11,898 nucleotides of DNA from Hyphomicrobium sp. Its GTDB lineage: Bacteria; Pseudomonadota; Alphaproteobacteria; Rhizobiales; Hyphomicrobiaceae. Every line of letters starts with the position of its first letter. Position 1 is the stretch's first letter. This document shows positions 6,136-11,898 of the stretch, piece by piece. The stretch is taken from contig JAICLG010000080.1 of the NCBI GenBank assembly GCA_025927515.1, positions 1-11,898 of the forward strand. Direction: 5' to 3'. Under the pieces are notes generated by a model, which made no database searches, was not told the DNA's origin, and saw only the letters and a list, made by a program, of their open reading frames with translations. Position numbers and translations under genes: made by a program.

Positions 6136-6145
6136 AACTGGGGAG

Positions 6146-6637
6146 ATGGACCGCTTTGTCTCGACATTCACAAACAAGATCGACTCCAAAGGCAGGGTCT
6201 CAATTCCAGCCTCGTTTCGCGCCGTTCTCGAACGGGATGGCTACGCGGGCGGGCTCTACTGCTACCCCTCGCTCGATGCTCCTGCACTCGATGCAGGCGG
6301 CGAAAGACTTGCAAAAAAGATCGACGGGCTTCTCGCGGGCCTGCCGGATTATTCGGACGAGCGCGATGAACTGTCTGTCGCGCTCTATGGCGACGTCCAG
6401 GTTCTCACGATCGATGGCGACGGCCGCATCGTCCTTCCTGAAGGTTTACGCGCCCACGCCGCTTTGGACGCCGCCGTCACGTTTGTTGGCCTCGGTGACA
6501 AATTTCAGATGTGGGAACCCGCCCGTTTCGAAAAGCGCCGGGCGGAAGCGCGCAGCAAAGTCCAGGTGACGCGCAAACTTTTCGCAGCGGGTAGCCGCAC
6601 GTCGGATGACGGCGGCGACGAGGGAGCACGGGAATGA
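6146..6637 (+). CDS. mraZ: MraZ, transcriptional regulator of the dcw cluster
   Basis: MraZ is a ring-forming DNA-binding protein with two SpoVT-AbrB domains that binds repeats in its own promoter and tunes expression of the division and cell wall operon. The 163 residues show both domain signatures: DSKGRVSIPASFR at 13-25 and DGDGRIVLPEGLR at 90-102. The start MDRFVSTFTNKIDSKGR fits the alphaproteobacterial consensus, although the ribosome binding site is oddly spaced. The C-terminus after about 130 is a charged tail (ending SDDGGDEGARE). The stop overlaps the rsmH start by 4 nt (ATGA), implying translational coupling. Candidate operator repeats lie at 5894-5918. First gene of the operon. 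Confidence 0.96.
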   Translation: MDRFVSTFTNKIDSKGRVSIPASFRAVLERDGYAGGLYCYPSLDAPALDAGGERLAKKIDGLLAGLPDYSDERDELSVALYGDVQVLTIDGDGRIVLPEGLRAHAALDAAVTFVGLGDKFQMWEPARFEKRRAEARSKVQVTRKLFAAGSRTSDDGGDEGARE

Positions 6638-7656
6638 TGCGCGGTGGCGAGGCAGAGGGAGCCTCGCTGGGGCCGGCTGGAAAGCCTCCGCGCCACATTC
6701 CTGTGCTCGTCTCGGAAGTGCTGCAGACCCTTACTCCCAAAGACAGTGAGATCTATATCGACGGCACGTTTGGCGCGGGCGGTTACACGCGCGCCATTCT
6801 CGAAGCTGCGAACTGCAGAGTGCTGGCGCTCGATCGCGACCCGAACGCGATCCGCGGTGGCGAATCGGTGCAGGCAGAATTCGGCGAGCGGCTCACCCTT
6901 GTGCAAGCGCCTTTCAGCCAACTCGAAGGCGCGGCACGCGATACGCTTGGCGCTATCCAGGTCGACGGCGTCGTGCTCGATATTGGCGTTTCGTCAATGC
7001 AGCTGGACAATGCCGAGCGCGGATTTTCGTTTCAGCACGATGGGCCGCTCGACATGCGCATGTCGGATGATGGTCCGACAGCAGCTGATTTCCTCAATAG
7101 TGCGGATGAAGAAGATATAGCCAATGTCATCTACGCCTTCGGCGAGGAGCATCGATCGCGGGCGATTGCGCGAGCCATCGTAAGACGACGGAGCGAAGCG
7201 CCATTCGTGCGAACATTGGAGCTTGCCGAAACGGTGTCGCGCGTCTTTCACGGGCGCAAGGTGGACGGACGCCACCCTGCAACGCGGACGTTTCAGGCGC
7301 TTCGGATTTACATCAACGACGAGCTTGGAGAACTGGCGAGCGCGCTATCGGCGGCGGAACGTATTCTGAAACCCGGCGGGCGCCTGGTGGTCGTTTCGTT
7401 CCACAGTCTCGAAGACCGCATCGTTAAGAAGTTCTTTGCCGAGAGGAGTGGCAAGACACCCTCCGTTTCACGGCATTTGCCAACGGAATCGATAAAAAGC
7501 GCGGCGCCAAGTTTTCGAATTGTTAACTCACGCCCATTAACACCTTCTAAAGGTGAATTGGATGTGAACCCGCGTGCTCGCTCGGCACGGCTCAGAGCCG
7601 CAACCCGGACAGACGCGGGCCCTTGGCCACTCAATCGCGAAACCTTGGGTTATTGA
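6634..7656 (+). CDS. rsmH: RsmH, 16S rRNA m4C1402 methyltransferase
   Basis: RsmH (formerly MraW) uses S-adenosylmethionine to methylate N4 of cytosine 1402 in the decoding centre of 16S rRNA. The 340 residues are close to the usual family size. Visible motifs are RHIPVLVSEVL (20-30), the SAM-binding loop DGTFGAGGYTR (43-53), LALDRDP (64-70), DGVVLDIGVSSMQLD (111-125), the following FSF...GPLDMRM (131-143), INDELGEL (227-234) and VVVSFHSLEDRIVK (252-265). The insert domain between them is present. The start is ATGATG: the first ATG (6634) overlaps the mraZ stop, and the second (6637) would shorten the protein by one residue; sequence cannot separate them. It is followed by a 54-nt gap before ftsL. 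Confidence 0.97.
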   Translation: MMRGGEAEGASLGPAGKPPRHIPVLVSEVLQTLTPKDSEIYIDGTFGAGGYTRAILEAANCRVLALDRDPNAIRGGESVQAEFGERLTLVQAPFSQLEGAARDTLGAIQVDGVVLDIGVSSMQLDNAERGFSFQHDGPLDMRMSDDGPTAADFLNSADEEDIANVIYAFGEEHRSRAIARAIVRRRSEAPFVRTLELAETVSRVFHGRKVDGRHPATRTFQALRIYINDELGELASALSAAERILKPGGRLVVVSFHSLEDRIVKKFFAERSGKTPSVSRHLPTESIKSAAPSFRIVNSRPLTPSKGELDVNPRARSARLRAATRTDAGPWPLNRETLGY

Positions 7657-7710
7657 GGCTCGCGAGATTAGCGCTGCGGTTGATTTTAGAGTTAACGGGG
7701 ATTGACCTCG

Positions 7711-8010
7711 ATGCGTCTCTTGAATGTAACGGCGTTTTTCTTTGCGATTGCCAGCGCGCTACTTCTTTATGGCCTTAACTATGATACGCGCCGTCTCGAA
7801 GCCGAGGTGCAGGCGAAGGAGCGGCTCGCCGATCGCGCTCGCGACGATATCGCAGTTTTGAAAGCAGAACGCGGGGCCTTGGCGCGTCCCGACAGGATCG
7901 ATGCAATTGCGCGGCAACTCGGTCTTTCGCCGCCACGCGTCGATCAGTTCGTCACCGGCCGCGAAGTTTCGGCGCTCGACGAGCGCCGGGAAGGCGGCAA
8001 TGGCCGCTGA
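7711..8010 (+). CDS. ftsL: FtsL, cell division protein
   Basis: FtsL is a small bitopic inner-membrane protein of the septal FtsQLB complex, which activates the FtsW-FtsI synthase. The 99 residues show a short N-terminus, a membrane segment at about 5-22 (NVTAFFFAIASALLLYGL), then a charged alpha-helix with coiled-coil character (RRLEAEVQAKERLADRARDD, about 27-46) and the typical ARPDRIDAIARQLGLSPP end region. I chose the ATG at 7711, with GGGGA (7697-7701) 9 nt upstream. A TTG at 7702 would add three residues but crowds that site. Identity rests on size, topology and position between rsmH and ftsI, since FtsL sequences are poorly conserved. It overlaps the ftsI start by 11 nt. Confidence 0.9.
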   Translation: MRLLNVTAFFFAIASALLLYGLNYDTRRLEAEVQAKERLADRARDDIAVLKAERGALARPDRIDAIARQLGLSPPRVDQFVTGREVSALDERREGGNGR

Positions 8011-9682
8011 CGTATATGGGGGTACCGGCCGTCGCATTGAGGCCGGTCAGGACGTTCGCAAGCGGCGCACCAGAAGTGTCACTGAGACCGCCGTTTATGC
8101 TTTCCTTTTCTTCGCGTTCGCTGAAGTCGCGATCCATCTTCTGACCCTTGGGTTGGAACACCAGGGAGGTGTCACGCTCGCGGTATCAGAGCCGGTCGCG
8201 ACGAGCTTCAGCCGTCCCGACATCGTCGATCGCAACGGGCGTCTCCTCGCGACGGATCTTGAAGCGCCGTCCATCTATGCCGATCCGGGCATGGTGGTCG
8301 ATCGCGACGAGTTGGTCGAGAAGCTGGCAACCGTCTTGCCGGACATAGATTCCAAGGAGCTTCTGCGGGCGCTTTCAGACCGCTCGCGCCGTTTCGTCTG
8401 GGTCCGCCGCGGCGTGTCGCCGAAGGTTGCGCAAAAGGTCCATGATCTCGGTCTTCCGGGGCTTTCGTTCCGCTATGAACTGAAGCGGGCTTATCCCGAC
8501 GGTAAACTTGCCGGCCATGTGCTCGGCTCCGTCAACGTCGACAATCGTGGACTGAGCGGCATCGAGAAATACATCGACGAGAAGGTCGGCACCGATCCAA
8601 TCCACGCCGCGGTTCTTTCGACGCGGCCGCCGGTGCGGCTGTCACTCGATATCGGTGTTCAGCACGCCCTTGAAGACGAGCTTGATGCGGCTGAGAAGCT
8701 CTATCAGACGAAAGGTGCTGCCGGGCTGGTGCTCAATATCAAGACCGGGGAGGTTCTGGCCAGCGCATCGATCCCTCGCGTCGATCCCACGTGGCCGACG
8801 CAAGCGCTCGATAGCAAGCACCTCGATCGAATAACGGGAGGAACGTACGAACTCGGTTCCGTCGTCAAGACGCTGACGATCGCGATGGCCCTCGATGAAG
8901 GCATTGCGAAACCCGATACGATGGTCGACGTACGCCAGCCGTTGCAAGTTGGGCGCTTCACGGTCAAGGATTTTCACGCGTCAAACCGGCCGCTGAGCGT
9001 GACGGAAGTGTTTACGCATTCCTCGAACATCGGCGCTGGAATGCTGGCGTTGGAGGCGGGGACGGATAGGCTCGAGGGCTTTCTGCGCAAATTGGGGATG
9101 CTCACGACTCTGACGACCGAAGAAGGTACGGTCGCTGCGCCTCAGCTCCCGGACCGTTGGGGCCGCGCCGCGACGATAACCGTCGCTTACGGTCACGGTA
9201 TCGCTGTCGCGCCGTTGCAGTTTGCAGCTGCGGCCGCGACGATCCTCAATGGAGGCAGGCCGGTTCATCCGACCTTCTTAAGGCGCTTCGATACCGATTC
9301 CGTCGATGAAAAGCCGATCATCACCGAAAATACCTCGCGCGAGATGGCACGCATGATGCGTCTCAATGTGAGCGGCCCGGACGGCACGGGTAAAGAAGCC
9401 GATGTGCCGGGCTACCGTGTCGGCGGCAAGACCGGTACGGCCGATATCGCAAAGCGCGGTGGTTATTCGTCAAAATCAGTGATTTCGTCGTTCCTCGGAG
9501 CCTTCCCGATGGATGACCCGCAGTACCTGACATTCGTTATCCTATTCGACCCGAAAGGCACGAAAGAAACGCACGGCCACCACACGGCGGGTTATACTGC
9601 GGCGCCCGTGACTGGCCGCCTGATCGCGCGGATTGCCGGGCAACTGGGGGTCAGGCCAATGGAAGTCGTTGCTAGCCAATGA
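8000..9682 (+). CDS. ftsI: FtsI, septal peptidoglycan transpeptidase (PBP3)
   Basis: FtsI is the class B penicillin-binding protein that cross-links septal peptidoglycan in the periplasm, working with FtsW. The 560 residues have a basic cytoplasmic start, one membrane anchor at about 31-51 (AVYAFLFFAFAEVAIHLLTL), a dimerisation domain beginning RPDIVDRNGRLLATD (72-86) and a transpeptidase domain. The active-site motifs are SVVK (S287, K290), SSN (341-343) and KTGT (477-480), all intact, with normal spacing. The frame extends 33 codons upstream inside ftsL, but the ATG at 8000 with GGGAAGG 5 nt before it is the better start. The 11-nt overlap with ftsL suggests coupled translation. The protein is the target of beta-lactams. 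Confidence 0.97.
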   Translation: MAADVYGGTGRRIEAGQDVRKRRTRSVTETAVYAFLFFAFAEVAIHLLTLGLEHQGGVTLAVSEPVATSFSRPDIVDRNGRLLATDLEAPSIYADPGMVVDRDELVEKLATVLPDIDSKELLRALSDRSRRFVWVRRGVSPKVAQKVHDLGLPGLSFRYELKRAYPDGKLAGHVLGSVNVDNRGLSGIEKYIDEKVGTDPIHAAVLSTRPPVRLSLDIGVQHALEDELDAAEKLYQTKGAAGLVLNIKTGEVLASASIPRVDPTWPTQALDSKHLDRITGGTYELGSVVKTLTIAMALDEGIAKPDTMVDVRQPLQVGRFTVKDFHASNRPLSVTEVFTHSSNIGAGMLALEAGTDRLEGFLRKLGMLTTLTTEEGTVAAPQLPDRWGRAATITVAYGHGIAVAPLQFAAAAATILNGGRPVHPTFLRRFDTDSVDEKPIITENTSREMARMMRLNVSGPDGTGKEADVPGYRVGGKTGTADIAKRGGYSSKSVISSFLGAFPMDDPQYLTFVILFDPKGTKETHGHHTAGYTAAPVTGRLIARIAGQLGVRPMEVVASQ

Positions 9683-9696
9683 GGGCTGCAGGACAT

Positions 9697-9726
9697 TTGA
9701 CGCCCGACGGCTCGGCCTCGTATCTA
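9697..9726 (+). promoter_or_regulatory. Candidate internal promoter before murE
   Basis: TTGACG (9697-9702), an 18-bp spacer and TATCTA (9721-9726) form a reasonable vegetative promoter in the 95-base ftsI-murE gap, the widest gap between coding regions of this operon. The predicted start would be about 45 nt before murE. It could give murE and murF extra transcription independent of mraZ. Based on hexamer matches only. Confidence 0.4.
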
Positions 9727-9777
9727 AATGCCGTGGAAAGCTTCTCGGGATGAAGATGCGACGGGACAAGGGGAGTC

Positions 9778-11223
9778 ATGCGGCTTAGCGATGTCTTGCC
9801 GGCCGACATCGAACCGCCGCCAGGTGCCGACGCCGTTCGCGTTACCGGGATAACAGCCGTAAGCGCTGCCGTTGGTCCGGGAGCGATTTTCGCCGGACTT
9901 CCCGGATCGAAGGTCGATGGCGCTACTTTCGTGCCGGAAGCTGTTGCACGCGGCGCCAGCGTCATCGTCGTTGCCAAGGGCAAAGGCGTTGCGGTGCCCG
10001 ACGGCGTGGTCCTGATCGAAGTCGAGAATCCCCGTGCTGCGTTGGCGAGGATTGCTGCCAAACTTGCAGGGAAGCAGCCGCGTTGCGTCGTCGCCGTCAC
10101 CGGCACGAGTGGCAAAACGTCGGTTGCGGATTTCACGCGGCAGATTTTCTCGGACCTCGGGCACAAGGCCGCCTCGCTGGGAACGATCGGGATCGTCAAG
10201 CCCGACGGCGCCGTTTATGGGTCGTTGACGACACCCGATCCCGTGACGCTGCATGCGGCACTTGCCGGACTCGCGGACGAAGGCGTCACGCATCTTGCGT
10301 TCGAGGCGTCGTCCCACGGGCTGGATCAGCACCGTCTCGATGGGGTTGTTCTGACCGCCGCGGCGTTTACGAATCTGGGCCGTGACCATATGGATTATCA
10401 TCCGACGGAAGAGGCGTATCTCAACGCCAAGCTCCGTCTTTTCACGGAGCTTCTGCAGCCCGGTCAGCCCGCCGTCATCAACGTCGATGGTGCGCGGTCA
10501 ATGGATGTGGTTATAGCTGCAAAGGCGCGTGGGCTTCGCGTTTTGACCGTCGGCGCGTGCGGCGAGACATTGAAGCGGACATCGCTGACACGCGACGGTT
10601 TTCAGCAACGGATCGGAATTTTATCCGAAGGGCGATCCTACGATGTTCGCCTGCCGCTCGTCGGCGCCTACCAGGTCGAGAACGCGCTTGTTGCGGCTGG
10701 GCTCGCTATCGCGACGGGTGAAAAGACGGAAGCCGTACTCGCGGCGCTGAGCGAGCTCAAAGGCGTGCCGGGTCGACTCGAAATTATCGGCGAACGGAAC
10801 GGCGGCCTCGCCGTTATCGATTACGCTCACAAGCCCGAAGCGCTTGCAGCCGCGCTCGACGCGTGCCGTCCGTTTGCAACCGGCCGGTTGATCTCTGTCT
10901 TTGGTTGCGGCGGCGATCGCGACAAAGGCAAAAGGCCGATCATGGGACGCATTTCGGTTGATAAGGCCGACATTACGATCGTCACGGACGACAATCCGCG
11001 GTCGGAAAATCCTTCCGCCATCCGCGGTGAAATTCTTGCAGGTGCGACGGGTGCCCGGGAAATCGGCAGCCGCGCCGAGGCCATCGCCACCGCCGTTCGG
11101 ATGATGCAGCCGGGCGATGTGGTTCTTGTTGCCGGTAAGGGACACGAAACAGGCCAGATCATCGGCGATCGAGTCGTGCCGTTCTCGGATCGCGATGAAG
11201 TTCGCAAGGCGCTCGAGGGCTGA
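9778..11223 (+). CDS. murE: MurE, UDP-MurNAc-tripeptide synthetase (meso-DAP adding)
   Basis: MurE is a cytoplasmic ATP-dependent ligase that adds the third amino acid to UDP-MurNAc-L-Ala-D-Glu. The 481 residues show the three Mur domains: an N-terminal UDP-binding part (TGITAVSAAVGPGAIFAGL, 23-41), an ATP-binding centre with GTSGKTS (109-115) and the likely carbamylated lysine K218 in NAKLRLF, and a C-terminal domain with VFGCGGDRDKGKRP (374-387). DNPR at 405-408 is the signature for meso-diaminopimelate rather than lysine, as expected for a Gram-negative cell. The start is set by AAGGGGAG (9768-9775) just before the ATG; no in-frame alternative lies close upstream. A promoter candidate lies in the gap behind ftsI, and murF begins 6 nt after the stop. 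Confidence 0.97.
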   Translation: MRLSDVLPADIEPPPGADAVRVTGITAVSAAVGPGAIFAGLPGSKVDGATFVPEAVARGASVIVVAKGKGVAVPDGVVLIEVENPRAALARIAAKLAGKQPRCVVAVTGTSGKTSVADFTRQIFSDLGHKAASLGTIGIVKPDGAVYGSLTTPDPVTLHAALAGLADEGVTHLAFEASSHGLDQHRLDGVVLTAAAFTNLGRDHMDYHPTEEAYLNAKLRLFTELLQPGQPAVINVDGARSMDVVIAAKARGLRVLTVGACGETLKRTSLTRDGFQQRIGILSEGRSYDVRLPLVGAYQVENALVAAGLAIATGEKTEAVLAALSELKGVPGRLEIIGERNGGLAVIDYAHKPEALAAALDACRPFATGRLISVFGCGGDRDKGKRPIMGRISVDKADITIVTDDNPRSENPSAIRGEILAGATGAREIGSRAEAIATAVRMMQPGDVVLVAGKGHETGQIIGDRVVPFSDRDEVRKALEG

Positions 11224-11229
11224 TCGTCG

Positions 11230-11898
11230 ATGCAACCTTTGTGGACGTTTTCCGAATTAGCGGCGGCGCTCGGCAGCGCTCGGAATGGCGACCAGGGGAT
11301 CGTCACCGGCATTTCGATTGACACGCGCACGCTTACGACCGGCGATCTTTTCGTGGCATTGAAGGACCAGCGCGACGGGCACGATTTCGTACCGGCAGCG
11401 TTTCGTGCCGGGGCAACTGCTGCTCTCGTTTCCGACAGCTACAAACGTTGCTCAGACGACGGCGTTTTGTTTCGGGTTCCTGATACACTGACTGGACTGG
11501 AGCGGCTTGGGAGCGCGGCGCGCGAGAGGTTAGGCTCGGACGCTCGCATTGTCGCGGTGACGGGCAGCGCCGGAAAGACAGGCACCAAGGAGATGCTGCG
11601 CGCCTGCCTCGCAACACTTGGGAACACGCACGCCTCGGAAAAATCCTATAACAATCATTGGGGCGTTCCGCTGACGCTGGCGCGGATGCCGCGAGAGACG
11701 CGCTACGGCGTTTTCGAAATCGGTATGAATCACGCGGGCGAAATCCGGCCGCTGACGAAAATGGTCCGCCCGCATGCGGCAATCATCACGACCGTCGAAG
11801 CCGTACATCTCGAACATTTTCCGTCAGTGGAAGCGATCGCGGATGCGAAGGGCGAGATTTTTGAAGGTCTGGTGTCGGGTGGCACCGCGATCATTAAA
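11230..11898 (+). CDS. murF: MurF, UDP-MurNAc-pentapeptide synthetase (partial)
   Basis: MurF adds D-alanyl-D-alanine to UDP-MurNAc-tripeptide, the last cytoplasmic peptide step of peptidoglycan synthesis. Only the first 223 residues are present; the window ends in frame. The N-terminal domain has the family pattern GISIDTRTLTTGDLFVALKD (27-46), GHDFVPAAFRAGATAALV, then the P-loop VTGSAGKTGTK (110-120) and further on SYNNHWGVPLTL, FEIGMNHAGEI and the VEAVHLEHF region of the ATP-binding domain. Gly after GKT in place of Ser/Thr is a variant I associate with alphaproteobacterial MurF. The ATG lies 6 nt after the murE stop; GATCGTCG before it is a weak binding site, so initiation may depend on ribosomes finishing murE. 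Confidence 0.96.
   Translation, partial: MQPLWTFSELAAALGSARNGDQGIVTGISIDTRTLTTGDLFVALKDQRDGHDFVPAAFRAGATAALVSDSYKRCSDDGVLFRVPDTLTGLERLGSAARERLGSDARIVAVTGSAGKTGTKEMLRACLATLGNTHASEKSYNNHWGVPLTLARMPRETRYGVFEIGMNHAGEIRPLTKMVRPHAAIITTVEAVHLEHFPSVEAIADAKGEIFEGLVSGGTAIIK

Larger units (their letters stand above)
5701..6145. other. Intergenic region and long leader of the dcw operon
   Basis: No gene is supported between the DUF2189 leader and mraZ; open frames here are short and lack binding sites. The region holds two 10-bp palindromes, CCTCGCGAGG (5721-5730) and GGGGTACCCC (5774-5783), a candidate mra promoter and MraZ operator (5879-5918), and a stable hairpin (6013-6037). If the promoter is right, the mraZ transcript carries a leader of about 230 nt. 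Confidence 0.6.

Noticed and set aside
7522..7540. Two TTAAC motifs near the end of rsmH, considered as a CtrA box
   Set aside because: The TTAA cores are 10 nt apart rather than the 7 nt of the CtrA consensus, and they lie in conserved rsmH coding sequence.
7901..7999. Upstream extension of FtsI by 33 codons
   Set aside because: It is contained in ftsL in another frame; the ATG at 8000 has a well-spaced GGGAAGG and gives the normal short cytoplasmic N-terminus.

Overview
The window looks like chromosomal DNA from a GC-rich alphaproteobacterium, most likely of the order Hyphomicrobiales (Rhizobiales). That rests on the style of the MraZ, RsmH and FtsI proteins, the egtB-egtD pair, the DUF427 and DUF2189 proteins, and a class A RNase P RNA beside the division and cell wall (dcw) cluster. 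A genus such as Hyphomicrobium is plausible but is only an impression; no database was available.

Layout. Positions 1-608 hold no gene I can support, only an open frame cut by the window edge. A small two-helix membrane protein follows at 621-899 (+). A 60-base hairpin at 965-1024 separates it from a convergent minus-strand block: egtD (1025-1996) and egtB (1996-3303), coupled by a TGATG overlap and encoding ergothioneine synthesis. Upstream on the same strand is a DUF427 gene (3721-4083), set apart by about 420 bases without a convincing gene but with a 16-bp perfect palindrome and a 21-bp tandem duplication. The RNase P RNA gene rnpB (4245-4751, +) has a recognisable promoter and an extra hairpin of about 50 nt between P2 and P4. 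A DUF2189 membrane protein (4785-5648, -) converges on it, and its mRNA leader can form two mutually exclusive hairpins over the ribosome binding site.

The right half is the start of the dcw operon on the plus strand: mraZ, rsmH (mraW), ftsL, ftsI, murE and murF (cut by the window end). The genes overlap or lie close together: mraZ/rsmH overlap by 4 nt, ftsL/ftsI by 11 nt, and murE/murF are 6 nt apart. They supply the cluster regulator, a 16S rRNA methyltransferase, two septum proteins and two cytoplasmic peptidoglycan-precursor ligases. About 230 bases upstream of mraZ a TTGACG hexamer adjoins three GGG-cored repeats spaced exactly 10 bp apart, a good candidate for the MraZ operator. A second promoter candidate lies in the 95-base gap before murE.

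I see no mobile element, CRISPR array, tRNA gene or obviously new multi-gene system. The coding content is conserved housekeeping and redox-metabolite biosynthesis; the items worth a second look are mostly RNA-level and regulatory.
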